From Streptomyces fulvoviolaceus (GTDB taxonomy: Bacteria; Actinomycetota; Actinomycetes; Streptomycetales; Streptomycetaceae): DNA of 64,000 nucleotides. Made by a program: the position numbers and the translations under genes. The stretch is taken from the NCBI RefSeq assembly GCF_000718165.1, contig NZ_JOEY01000007.1, positions 62,001 to 126,000 of the forward strand, in the 5' to 3' direction. A model generated the notes under the pieces. The model saw nothing but the letters and a program-made list of their open reading frames with translations. It made no database searches and was not told the origin of the DNA. Below are positions 17,016 to 25,954 of the stretch, piece after piece; within the stretch, counting starts at the first letter, position 1; the number at the start of each line of letters is the position of its first letter.

Positions 17016-18167
17016 ATGAGCAACCCTCACTACCCGCAGCAGCCCGATCAGCTGCCCTCGGACTACGAGCTCGACGCATGGCGTGCCGTCCAGCAGTTCA
17101 AGGGCCGCCCGCTGTCGCAAGGGATGAGAAACGCCGGCGAACACGTGGCCAACGGCGTCGCGGAGTTCGGCAAGCGTGCCGCGAAGCAACTGGAGAACCA
17201 CCCGCGGGCCAAGTCGGCAGTTTCACGTGGACAGCAGTTCGTCGCCAAGGGCGCTCAGAAAGTCGGCGCCGGAACGCGCAAAACGGCCGACGCCCTGCCG
17301 GACTGGAGCGGCACTGCCGTTCAGTCCATACAGAAGACGCTGGGGCGGGCCTCGCGAGCGGGCCTGTCCCCCAAACGCGTGGTGGCGCTCCACAAGAAGC
17401 GCGGGCACGACGTCGCGTCCCTCCGTGACCTGCGCCGCCTCGACCTCGAACAGGTCGACGCGGTCCGTGGACGGGCGGCGAGCTGGTACTTCCCGGCCGC
17501 CGCAGCGCTCTCGGGAGCGGGCGCGGGACTTGTGATCTCTGGAGGAGAGCTCGTCATCGCCGCCTCCGCCGGTGCCGCCGCAGCGCCTTCGGGAGGTGCG
17601 ATCGCGGGCGCTTTCGTCGCCGATGCCGCGGTCGTCCTCGGACTCGCGTCCCGCGCCGTCGGCCAGGTCTCGCTGTTCTACGGCTATGACCCCGAAGAGC
17701 CCACCGAGAAGCTCTTCGTGATGTCTGTCGTCAACGTCGGGACGGCAAGTTCTGCCAGCGCCAAGAACGCCGCGATGGCAGACATCTCGCGCCTCACCCA
17801 AGCACTCTTCCGCGGCAAGTCGTGGGAGCTCCTGAACGAAACGGTTGTCGCCAAGGTCTCCTCGCAGTTCGCGAAGGCATTCAGCTTTCGCCTCACCAAG
17901 AAGGGACTCGGCAAAGCCGTACCCGCAGTCGGGATCGTCGTCGGAGGCACCCTCAACTGGACCACTCTGGAGGGGATCGTCGACGCCGCCGAGATGGCGT
18001 ACAAGCGGCGGTTCCTCCTGGAGAAGTACCCGCACCTCGCTGACGAGGAGGCAGCCGGATCGTTTCCCGACACCAGCCCTGACGGCCCGGACGTCGCGGA
18101 CGACGCCGACGAGGAGATCAGTCTGCTCGATGAGATAGCCGAGGCGGGCGGACCCGACCTCCACTGA
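17016..18167 (+). CDS. EcsC-family protein
   Basis: 383 residues with an ATG start behind a strong AGGGGGGA ribosome site. The centre holds the EcsC pattern: a helical segment with DLRRLDLEQVD, then the hydrophobic Gly/Ala-rich stretch near residues 158-210 (ALSGAGAGLVISGGELVI and AIAGAFVADAAVVLGLASRA), then FYGYDPEEPTEKLFVM. The end is acidic. EcsC proteins are poorly understood and membrane-associated, named after a gene next to a Bacillus ABC transporter. The gene lies 71 bases after the methyltransferase on the same strand, so it could be co-transcribed with the DISARM-like operon. No role in defence is established, and the family identification is by pattern only. Confidence 0.65.
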   Translation: MSNPHYPQQPDQLPSDYELDAWRAVQQFKGRPLSQGMRNAGEHVANGVAEFGKRAAKQLENHPRAKSAVSRGQQFVAKGAQKVGAGTRKTADALPDWSGTAVQSIQKTLGRASRAGLSPKRVVALHKKRGHDVASLRDLRRLDLEQVDAVRGRAASWYFPAAAALSGAGAGLVISGGELVIAASAGAAAAPSGGAIAGAFVADAAVVLGLASRAVGQVSLFYGYDPEEPTEKLFVMSVVNVGTASSASAKNAAMADISRLTQALFRGKSWELLNETVVAKVSSQFAKAFSFRLTKKGLGKAVPAVGIVVGGTLNWTTLEGIVDAAEMAYKRRFLLEKYPHLADEEAAGSFPDTSPDGPDVADDADEEISLLDEIAEAGGPDLH

Positions 18168-18218
18168 CCCGGTGTCCCGGCGGTGAACGTGACCACGCGA
18201 CTGCCGGGACGACTCAGC

Positions 18219-18404
18219 TCAGGAACGCACCGCGAACCCCACGAACCGCGACCACTCCTCACGCCCGACCGCGAAGTGAGGGCGCGCCACATCCTTGGAG
18301 TCCCGTACGCAGATGGCTTGTTCGGTGACGGCGATCTCAACGCAGTCGTCGCCCTGGCTGCCGCTGTAGCTGGACTTGAACCAGGCGAGTTCCGTCGTGC
18401 TCAT
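18219..18404 (-). CDS. DUF397 protein
   Basis: 61 residues with the DUF397 signature: LAWFKSSYSG near the N-terminus, DDCVEIA, then VRDSKD and WSRFVGF. These small actinobacterial proteins are nearly always encoded directly after a DUF5753-type helix-turn-helix regulator, as here. The start codon overlaps the regulator's stop (ATGA at 18401-18404). They are thought to work with that regulator, similar to the BldB/Scr1 partners, but their biochemical role is not settled. Confidence 0.85.
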   Translation of the reverse strand: MSTTELAWFKSSYSGSQGDDCVEIAVTEQAICVRDSKDVARPHFAVGREEWSRFVGFAVRS

Positions 18405-19273
18405 AGCTCTCCTCGCAGTCGCTCCAACAGGCCCCGCGAGTCTTGGGAGTTCAGGGCCTGCGAGCGCAGTGTGTCATAGCGCTGCTGGAGGAGGCTCACC
18501 TCTTTCACGTCAGTGATCAGCCGTCCGTTCTGCTGGCCCTCGGAGTAGGCAAACCGCCGTCCCTCCCGCGTCTCCAGGAGCTGTACGGGCCCATCCAGAC
18601 ACGCATGCAACCCGCCTTCCAACGGCACGACTTGAAGCGTCACGTTGCGCGGCGCGCTGTGCTCCAAAACGTGGTCGAGCATGGCCCGCATCTGCTCCGC
18701 GTCCCCGAACCGACGCCGGAAGACATGCTCCTCGACGATAAAACTGAACGGGACTGTCGGCCGCTCGTGCAGCATCCTCTGCCGCTCCAACCGCACGGCC
18801 AGCAACGTCTCCAACTGCTCGTCCGTGACCACCGGAATGGTGCCCTCGAACACCGCCCGCGCGTATCCCTCCGACTGCAACAACCCCGGCACCAGCCGAC
18901 ACTCATACGTACACAGACTGACCGCGATCCTCTCCAGCCGAGCCCACCGCCGGAACCAGGCCGCCAGCCCCGCCTCCCCCCGCGTAAGAAACTTCGCCGA
19001 CTTCCGCAGCGCCCCCGTGTTGCCCGTCACCTCCTCCCCCAGCTCCACGAAGGACTCATCCGGCATCCGGCGTCCCAACTCCACGGACTCCACCGTGTGT
19101 TTGGAGAACCGGACCCGGTCCCCGAACTCGGCGCGGCTGAGCCCGGCGTGTTCACGCAGGGCCTGGACGACGGCCCCGAAGGTCCGCAGACTGTCGGAGG
19201 GGTCGGGCTCCCGCTCCACGTCACCGGCCGTCAGGTCATCGTCGTCGTCCAAGCTCCCCGTACCGTCGTTCAT
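18401..19273 (-). CDS. Helix-turn-helix regulator with DUF5753 (Scr1-like)
   Basis: 290 residues from the ATG at 19273. Open reading continues upstream but without family features, so the internal ATG (MNDGTGSLDD) is preferred. Residues about 35-90 form an XRE-type HTH (FGAVVQALREHAGLSRAEFG, then FSKHTVESVELGRRMPDE). The remainder fits DUF5753: LVPGLLQSEGYARAV, QLETLLAVRLERQRML, FIVEEHVFRR, VTLQVVPLEGG and FAYSEGQQNGRL. Such proteins pair with DUF397 (directly downstream) and often with an anti-sigma-type ATPase (divergent at 19436). The trio is a very common Streptomyces signalling module affecting development. Its presence inside the island may be incidental. Confidence 0.85.
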   Translation of the reverse strand: MNDGTGSLDDDDDLTAGDVEREPDPSDSLRTFGAVVQALREHAGLSRAEFGDRVRFSKHTVESVELGRRMPDESFVELGEEVTGNTGALRKSAKFLTRGEAGLAAWFRRWARLERIAVSLCTYECRLVPGLLQSEGYARAVFEGTIPVVTDEQLETLLAVRLERQRMLHERPTVPFSFIVEEHVFRRRFGDAEQMRAMLDHVLEHSAPRNVTLQVVPLEGGLHACLDGPVQLLETREGRRFAYSEGQQNGRLITDVKEVSLLQQRYDTLRSQALNSQDSRGLLERLRGEL

Positions 19274-19435
19274 ACGCGGCCACCTCCAGGTGCGTACGTG
19301 CGCTGTTCCCCGCGATCGACTCACCCAGGGTGACGGCAAGATCGCCGTACCGTCTACAGAACGTCCCCGTACGCTGACGCACCGTACGGGCCGAACCCCT
19401 GGAAGGCGCCCCCACACGCCCGCCACGGTTGCCCC

Positions 19436-19879
19436 ATGAACGCCCCCAAGCCCCAAATCCCGGTTACCGTACACACTTTCGCCCAGCGGCTCTCCTCCAC
19501 CCGCCGCGGCGCCCGCCTCGCCCGACTCCTCACCGTCGAGCGGCTCCAGGCGTGGCAGGTGTCACCCGCCGTCACCGAACGGACCGAGCAGATCGTCGCC
19601 GAACTCGCCGCCAACGCGGCGCTGCACGGTCGTGTACAGGGCCGCGACTTCCAGGTCGCCCTCACCCTCGACACCGCGACCGGCACCGTCCGCGTCTCGG
19701 TCACCGACGCACTCAGCGAGCAACTCCCCTCCCTCCGCGCGGACTTCGAGACTCCCGTGGACAGCGAGTCGGGCCGCGGCCTGCTCCTGGTCACCGCCCT
19801 CGCCGACCGCTGGGGCACGGAGTGCTACCCACCCTCGGGCAAGTCCGTATGGGCTGAGGTGGGTTCCCGGTCGGGCTGA
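19436..19879 (+). CDS. Anti-sigma-type ATP-binding protein (HATPase)
   Basis: 147 residues. The N-box VAELAANAALHGRV (about 42-55) and the later GRGLLLVTALADRWG segment are the ATP-binding motifs of the RsbW/SpoIIAB-like HATPase_c family. Members bind or phosphorylate partner proteins. In Streptomyces many sit beside DUF5753/DUF397 genes, as here. It is transcribed divergently from the HTH gene, with 162 bases between the start codons. A truncated near-copy of its middle section lies at 25662-25790. Confidence 0.8.
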   Translation: MNAPKPQIPVTVHTFAQRLSSTRRGARLARLLTVERLQAWQVSPAVTERTEQIVAELAANAALHGRVQGRDFQVALTLDTATGTVRVSVTDALSEQLPSLRADFETPVDSESGRGLLLVTALADRWGTECYPPSGKSVWAEVGSRSG

Positions 19880-20015
19880 AGTCCGTACCCCAAGAGGTCG
19901 GTTGGAGAGAAATCCCCGGTCCGCATCTGCTGAACGTTTACGACGCGGTACGGTCCGACAGGTGGACGCGAAGGGGCGCACAGCCCTCTTCGCATGCGGG
20001 ACACTCGGGGGGCCC

Positions 20016-21180
20016 ATGGCGAAGGACACGACGGCCGGAGCGGACAAGCCGAGGCATCTTTGACGACTTCGGAGCTCTCGGAAACCGCCTCTGGGTTCCT
20101 CACCAGGTGCTCACGGAGTTCTGGCGAAACCGTGAGACCACCATCAACGACGCGCGGTCGACCAGCGCCAAGGCCGCGCAGGAGATGACTGGGCACGCCG
20201 TGTCTGCGGCGCAGACACTGCGCACCTGGGCGAACCGGGTGGCCTTGAGCGACGAGGAATTCGATAGTCTCCGCGACCGGGTGACCGAGATCTTCGACGA
20301 AGTGCGCAAGAAGATCAACGAGGTCGGCGAGGGCGAATGGCAGAGCATCACCCATGACACGAACGCCGATCCGGTGATCACCGGGCTGGAGCGCGCACTG
20401 GTCGGCCAGGTCGGCGCACCCTTTACCGCCGAGGAGCACGTCAAGCTCGTCGAGGTGGGGAAGAGGCGCGTCGAGCAGCGCATTCCACCGGGGTACATGG
20501 ACGCCAAGAAGGACGGCGACGGGGCAGTCGGTGACTTCTTGGTGTGGGAACAGCTCCTGCGTGAGGCATCCGGCCGCCGATGCGACGTTCTTTTCGTGAC
20601 CGCGGACGCAAAGGAGGTCTGGTGGCGGAGGGAACGCGGTAACAACAGAGGTCCGCGGTCCGAGCTGACCGCGGAACTCCGGGCGCGAGGCGCGGGGCAA
20701 CTGTTCCTGCTGTCGCCCAAGAACTTCCTCGAAGTCGCTGCCCCGATCCTGCCGTTCAGTCTCCGGGACGGCTCCGTCAAGGACATCGAGCGGGTAGAAC
20801 GCATCGAGTCCGAGGACACCCACGGCGGCTGGACGGCCAAGGCCATCGACGAGCTCTTCCACGGGCTGTCATATGAAGGCTATGGCAATCGTGTCGACGT
20901 CATCCGCTACGCGGCCGAGATGGACGGCCACGTGGAGGCGATGTCCGTCTACAACATCTGCGACTACGACGACGATCGCACCCTGAAGGGTTTCACCAAG
21001 CCGATCAACCGGATCAGCGGCAATCTGCAGGACCGGGGACTGATCTCGGACTCCGCAGTACCGGTTCTCAAGGCGGAGTACAAGAACGGTCCGGGCCGCG
21101 CCTCCGGCTTCAGGGTCCACTCCCTCCTCGTCCCGCTCATCAACGGCCTGGCGGACGATGACGAGGACGAGGACGAGTAA
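20016..21180 (+). pseudogene. PIN-like domain (DUF4935 type) gene with internal deletion and frameshift
   Basis: An ATG at 20016 begins MAKDTTAGADKPRHL and stops at once (TGA 20061-20063). In another frame the sequence continues as FDDFGALGNRLWVPHQVLTEFWRNRE and stays open to 21180. In intact PIN-like proteins these two stretches belong to one chain and flank the segment carrying the first catalytic Asp (a 'LD.NVLL' motif), which is missing here. The remaining body keeps GDFLVWEQLL and VTADAKEVWWRR, which hold other acidic active-site positions, and a C-terminal domain. A 357-residue product could start at GTG 20107, but it has no visible ribosome site and would lack the N-terminal nuclease strand. 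It is best read as a decayed PIN nuclease, or just possibly a catalytically dead protein. Confidence 0.65.
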
Positions 21181-21264
21181 CACTCCGCCGGCGGGATCGC
21201 GTCACGTGAAGTAGTAGCGCACCCGGCTGGCGGGGCAGACCGCGGCCGCCTCCCAGCAGTATCC

Positions 21265-21462
21265 CTAGGCCACCTCGCCGTACGGAAGCAACAGCGGTTC
21301 CAGCTCCGGACACAGCCGGTCGGCGTCGCCCAGAGGCAGCTTCAGCGACGCCCACCGGATGTGGACACTCCACGTTGCCAACTCGGGGAAGACCGACAAC
21401 CGCGGAACCAGGTCTCGCATGACGAGCTCTTCGCAGAACCGAGCCAGACCGGGAGCCTTGAA
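21265..21462 (-). pseudogene. C-terminal fragment of an unknown protein
   Basis: On the minus strand, about 60 codons ending at 21265 (TAG) read like real protein (MRDLVPRLSVFPELATWSV ... LPLGDADRLCPELEPLLLPY). They show a strong G/C third-position bias. Upstream of about 21462 the same frame loses that character, so the front of the gene seems to be missing. It lies in the roughly 400-base stretch between the broken PIN-like gene and the Trypco1 gene, which otherwise shows no gene. I do not recognise the family. Confidence 0.35.
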
Positions 21463-21577
21463 GCACCTGCTCGGGGCACGCGACCAGGTCGCTCCAATGT
21501 CCGGGAAACGCGCGTTTGACGATCCTGGAACCTGCGCAGAGATAGGGAAGTACCACGCCTGGTCTACTGGGGGGCAG

Positions 21578-21928
21578 ATGGCTAAGCGCGCACTCACTCC
21601 CGACGGGGACGGTTCAACGGAGATCCTTTTAGAAGTGCAGCCACGGTCGGTGTCGGGAGACCTCGCACCACGGGTGGCCGTGCCCGAACAATTCCAGCGG
21701 CGGGCCGGAGAGATAGCCGACAGTGTGGCGCAGGTGGCGGATCAGTTCCGTTCGCGACTCGAGACTGCCCTGCGACGACCCTCCGACTCAGGCTGGGCGG
21801 TCGAGTCAATCGAAGTCGGCTTCGACCTTTCAGTGCAAGCCGACGTCGGGGTGATCATCACCAAGGCGACAAGCGGAGCGACCTTCTCCGCGCGACTCAC
21901 CCTGAAGGCACTTCCGGATTCCCCGTGA
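21578..21928 (+). CDS. Trypco1 (trypsin-co-occurring domain 1) protein
   Basis: 116 residues from the ATG at 21578 (MAKRALTPDGDGSTEILLEV). The protein has a short beta-rich start, a central helix (FQRRAGEIADSVAQVADQFR), then IEVGFDLSVQADVGVIIT and ATFSARLTLK. This is the pattern of the Trypco1 family (CU044_2847-like), named because it is found beside trypsin-like proteases in predicted conflict systems of multicellular bacteria. It overlaps the downstream trypsin-methylase gene by GTGA (21925-21928), so the two are translationally coupled. TTGACG at 21516-21521 could be a -35 element, but a convincing -10 is missing. Trypco1 is thought to be a small adaptor or substrate for the protease partner. 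This is family knowledge and not visible in the sequence. Confidence 0.75.
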   Translation: MAKRALTPDGDGSTEILLEVQPRSVSGDLAPRVAVPEQFQRRAGEIADSVAQVADQFRSRLETALRRPSDSGWAVESIEVGFDLSVQADVGVIITKATSGATFSARLTLKALPDSP

Positions 21929-24900
21929 CGCTCGCGATCGGGCGACTCTCGGACGCCGTAACGGGCGCTCCTTTGGGAACTGTTTTCGCGGTGACGGATC
22001 GCTTTGCCCTGACAGCCTTCCACTGCGTCGGCGACCGCATGAACAAAAAGATCACCGTCCGTCGGCTGCGGTGCACGTGGGAGCAGAGCGTAAGTGACGC
22101 CACGGTACATAGTGGTGACCCTCTCAACGACGTGGCCCTGATCCGTTTGAAGAGGAAGTTACCGGCGGGCCTCTACCCCGTTCCTGTCGTAGCGGAAGCA
22201 CCCGTCCATGCACCGTTCCGTGCTCCCGGAGCGCCTCATGACATCCAAGGTGTCTCTCTCTTCGCAGCCTCGGGCCAGGTCACATGGTCAAGCAAGCGTC
22301 TGGAGGACGGAGCCCACGTCATCCAACTCGCCTGCTCGGAAGCGGACAAGCTGTCTATGCACGGACTCAGCGGTGCACCCGTCCTACTAGGTTCGCCTCC
22401 ACGCGCGGCTGGTGTGATCCGGTGGAACGAGCCACGACGTGACAACCCCGAACTCGCTGCGGGCTCCACATTGTTCGCGGCCCCTTTCACCGCCATCATC
22501 GCGAAGTGGCCGGACCTCATTCCGCCCGCAGTTGATGAAGCCGAGACCCGCGCCCTGCTGGAACGCCTGACGAGGCCGATAGGCTCTCGCACTGATGTCG
22601 CGATTCGTGACGACATCAGTCGATTATTAATGGTGTCTGGTCTCGACCTCAATGAGCATGACATCAGCGCCTCTGAGGAGCTCGGGCATCACAGCAAGGG
22701 ATCCCTCTACGTCACATGCAGCTCGACTGTCATCCAGGCGAGAACGGACGTTTGCGACGCGGCACGCGCCGCCGCAGAGCACGACTTAGAAGAGACTCTT
22801 GCTCTGTACGCGCGCCGAAGCGGCCGACGACACATCGGCCTGATGACCGATGGCGTCACCTGGCACTTGTACCACCGGGCCGACGGCCGACTCCACCATG
22901 TGGAAACCGCGACCTTCTCGCCCAAGAAGTCGTCCAAGAAGGATGCTGACCTAATCGCGTGGCTGGAATCTGTACTCGCTACGAGGCAGCAGATCGAGCC
23001 CACTCCGGATGAGATCAACCGCAAACTCGGAGCGGCCAGCCCAGCCTATGCTCTCGACTCAGCGGAACTCAAAGAAATTTACGCCCAGTGCCGCGATCTT
23101 CCGGTGGTCCGACTCAAACGAGACATGTGGGCCAACCTCCTCACTACAGCATCAGGCACCAGATTCACCGACGACGACACGCTCTTCGTCGATCACTCAC
23201 TGCTCGTTGCAATGGCCGAAGTTATTGGCCATGCCGTAGTCGGTTTCCCAATCGAATCCCCCGAGGTCGACGCCAAGGCCATCATGTCGGGCAAATTCTT
23301 CGCACAGTCCCAAGTCGAAGGCGTGGTCGAGTCCGACTTCTTTGACTGGATCGTTCATGTTCCTGCCGGCGAACAATTCATTAAAGATCTGGCCCGTAGA
23401 CTCACCCGCTTCGCATGGGGGCAGGTAGAACATGACGTACTAAAAGGGCTCTATGAGTCAATTATCCCCGAGCATATCCGACACCGCCTCGGAGAGTACT
23501 ACACCCCGGACTGGCTAGCCGAAGAGATCGTGGCTTCCTGTGTTCAGGATCCACTATCCGAACGGGTCCTCGATGCAAGTTGTGGAAGCGGAACATTTCT
23601 TTTCCACGCCGTGCGCACCTATATTGCGGCCGCTAAAACAGCGGGAAAAAGCGACATCGACATCATCAGTGAGGTAACTGAACACGTCTTCGGCTTCGAC
23701 ATCCACCCTGTTGCCGTGACCCTGGCCCGAGTGACTTACCTGCTCGCCATCGGTATGGAGCGCCTACGCACCGTGGGGCGTCCGGCATTCGCCGTTCCAA
23801 TATATCTGGCCGATGCGCTTCAGTGGGGCAGAGAATCCCCCATGTGGCGCGACGATCTTCGGATCCCAACAACTCTGGACCACGAAACTTTGGTGCATGA
23901 TCCCGAATATCGCAAGACACTCGACCCATCCGATCTCCTTCAGTTTCCCGAAAGTCTGGTGTCGAACGCTGGAAAATTCGATCAGCTTGTTACGGAGTTT
24001 GCCGATAAAGCCACCAGTCGCGAACGGGGATCTCCAGCCCCCTCCCTTGTCGGAACGTTCCGGAGGTTTGCTGTCGCCCAGGAAGATCAACCCATCCTGC
24101 AGCAGACGTTCACCGTCATGTGCCGATTGCACGATGAGAACCGAGATCACATCTGGGGCTACTATGTCCGCAACCGAGCCCGTCCACTGTGGCTGGCTCG
24201 CCCGAACAACCGCGTTGACGTCCTTGTTGGTAACCCTCCGTGGCTCGCCTATCGGTACATGACGGAGCCTCAGAAAACGGTCTTTCGCAGCATGAGCGTC
24301 GAGCGGAAGCTTTGGGTGGGCCGCAACGTGGCCACCAACCAAGATCTGTCCGCGCTCTTCGTAGCTCGATGTGTAGAGCGATACCTACGCACCGGTGGAC
24401 GATTTGGTTACGTTATGCCGCTCGGCACCCTTGACCGAAGTCAATACGCAGGGTTCCGTGAGGGACAGTTTTCCGTCAAGGCAGAGACGGTGAATGTCGC
24501 CTTTGAGCGCCCATGGGACCTTCAACAGGTCAGACCAAATTTCTTCCCTCAGTCCGTGGGCGTCATCTTCGGTAAAAGACAGAGTCACGATAAGGCTTCT
24601 GTGCCGCTGCGCCAGTCCCCGACATGCTGGATTGGTAATTTTGCAACACGAACAGCAACTCGGGCTGAAGCGCTGGAAAACACCGTTCGAAGGGCCCGGG
24701 AATCTACGCTGGACGCCACGACAGCACACAGGTCACTCTATGCGTCCCGATTCTATCAAGGTGCCAACCTTGTGCCGCGCTTCCTCTTCGTCGTAGACGA
24801 GAATGACAACGGGCCACTTGGTACCGGTGGCGGCCAGCAATCAGTGTCGAGTCGACGAAGCCCTTTTGAGAAAACCCCTTGGAAAAGACTTCCATCGCTC

Positions 24901-25605
24901 CACGGAACAGTCGAGCGAATTTTCATTAGACCGCTGTACCTAGGCGAATCCATCTTACCGTTTCGAACTCTTGAGCCGATGCGAACTGTAGTCCCTTGGG
25001 ATGGAATACGCCTCCTCGACAGCAATAATCAGGATATCGAACACTATCCAGGGCTTGCAAACTGGTGGCGCCAAGCAGAAAACGTTTGGACCCAAAACCG
25101 GTCGAGCGAACGATTATCACTGACCGCCCAGCTCGACTATCGAAGCAAACTGACCCAACAATTCTACACACCAGGGCACCGTGTCGTATATACGAAGAGT
25201 GGGCTGTACTTGGCCGCCTCGATAGTTTCCACGCCGCAGGCAGTAATCGATCACAAACTGTACTGGGGTTCGGTAACTGATCTGGACGAGGCCCGCTTCC
25301 TGGTGTCCATCCTGAATTCCACGACGCTCACCAATCTGGTCCGCCCCTTGCAGGGGCGAGGCATGCACAATCCTCGCGACTTCGACAAGTACGTATTCAA
25401 GCTTCCCATTCCGGCCTTCCAGCCCTCCGAGACCACCCACCGACAGTTGGTTTCCCTATCTGAGCGGGCCGAGCGAGTTGCCGCAGGAGTCACTCTCACG
25501 GCCGCTCGATTCGAAACTCAACGTCGTCGGGTCCGCGAGGCCCTGGTTCAAGACGGAGTCGCGGCAGAGATTGATGCCATCGTGGCGACACTCCTGAGCA
25601 GCTGA
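21925..25605 (+). CDS. Trypsin-like protease - N6-adenine DNA methyltransferase fusion
   Basis: 1226 residues. The N-terminus is a trypsin-fold serine protease with a complete triad: His33 in TAFHCVGDR, Asp69 in NDVALIRLK, Ser149 in HGLSGAPVL. After a middle region comes an Eco57I/PglX-like methyltransferase: LGEYYTPDWLAEEI, SAM motif LDASCGSGTFLF (about 548), VFGFDIHPVAVTLARVTYL, and catalytic VGNPPWLAYRY (Asn about 770). The tail resembles a target-recognition region (VSILNSTTL, RGMHNPRDFDKY). At least six TTA codons occur (22159, 22624, 22627, 22786, 24955, 25114), including a tandem pair, and GC is visibly lower than around it, suggesting recent transfer. Coupled to Trypco1. I infer that DNA modification status may control proteolysis; no separate nuclease is visible. 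Confidence 0.85.
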   Translation: MTLAIGRLSDAVTGAPLGTVFAVTDRFALTAFHCVGDRMNKKITVRRLRCTWEQSVSDATVHSGDPLNDVALIRLKRKLPAGLYPVPVVAEAPVHAPFRAPGAPHDIQGVSLFAASGQVTWSSKRLEDGAHVIQLACSEADKLSMHGLSGAPVLLGSPPRAAGVIRWNEPRRDNPELAAGSTLFAAPFTAIIAKWPDLIPPAVDEAETRALLERLTRPIGSRTDVAIRDDISRLLMVSGLDLNEHDISASEELGHHSKGSLYVTCSSTVIQARTDVCDAARAAAEHDLEETLALYARRSGRRHIGLMTDGVTWHLYHRADGRLHHVETATFSPKKSSKKDADLIAWLESVLATRQQIEPTPDEINRKLGAASPAYALDSAELKEIYAQCRDLPVVRLKRDMWANLLTTASGTRFTDDDTLFVDHSLLVAMAEVIGHAVVGFPIESPEVDAKAIMSGKFFAQSQVEGVVESDFFDWIVHVPAGEQFIKDLARRLTRFAWGQVEHDVLKGLYESIIPEHIRHRLGEYYTPDWLAEEIVASCVQDPLSERVLDASCGSGTFLFHAVRTYIAAAKTAGKSDIDIISEVTEHVFGFDIHPVAVTLARVTYLLAIGMERLRTVGRPAFAVPIYLADALQWGRESPMWRDDLRIPTTLDHETLVHDPEYRKTLDPSDLLQFPESLVSNAGKFDQLVTEFADKATSRERGSPAPSLVGTFRRFAVAQEDQPILQQTFTVMCRLHDENRDHIWGYYVRNRARPLWLARPNNRVDVLVGNPPWLAYRYMTEPQKTVFRSMSVERKLWVGRNVATNQDLSALFVARCVERYLRTGGRFGYVMPLGTLDRSQYAGFREGQFSVKAETVNVAFERPWDLQQVRPNFFPQSVGVIFGKRQSHDKASVPLRQSPTCWIGNFATRTATRAEALENTVRRARESTLDATTAHRSLYASRFYQGANLVPRFLFVVDENDNGPLGTGGGQQSVSSRRSPFEKTPWKRLPSLHGTVERIFIRPLYLGESILPFRTLEPMRTVVPWDGIRLLDSNNQDIEHYPGLANWWRQAENVWTQNRSSERLSLTAQLDYRSKLTQQFYTPGHRVVYTKSGLYLAASIVSTPQAVIDHKLYWGSVTDLDEARFLVSILNSTTLTNLVRPLQGRGMHNPRDFDKYVFKLPIPAFQPSETTHRQLVSLSERAERVAAGVTLTAARFETQRRRVREALVQDGVAAEIDAIVATLLSS

Positions 25606-25661
25606 CCCGCGGCAGCCCCCACAGCCAAGGCCACTTCGCAAGGAGAGTCGATCATGGCCAT

Positions 25662-25790
25662 GAACCGTGGGAGGTGTCACCCCGAGTCACCGAGCGAGCG
25701 GAACACATCATCGCGGAGCTGGCCGCCAACGCGGCGTTGCACGGTCGCGTCCGCGGCCGTGACTTCCTGTTGGCACTGACGCTGGACGAG
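25662..25790 (+). pseudogene. Fragment of an anti-sigma-type HATPase gene
   Basis: About 43 codons read EPWEVSPRVTERAEHIIAEL and then AANAALHGRVRGRDF, matching residues about 37-80 of the intact ATPase at 19436 closely. After about 25790 the similarity stops and the frame runs into low-complexity sequence. Neither the true start nor the C-terminal ATP-binding half is present. The rest of the 349-base gap between the trypsin-methylase and the first mcrB shows no gene. Confidence 0.7.
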
Positions 25791-25954
25791 GTGGGCGGCG
25801 CGGCGGTCGTCCTGCACGAGGCCTCGTCGCCGCGGCGCCCACTGCCCGGAAGCCCACCTCGCCATGCTGAGCATCGTGCCAGCCACCTGAGTCCCATGCA
25901 GGAAGTCGCCCAACCTCGTCGGGCGATGGGAACGCCACCTCGCGCTCCGGCATC

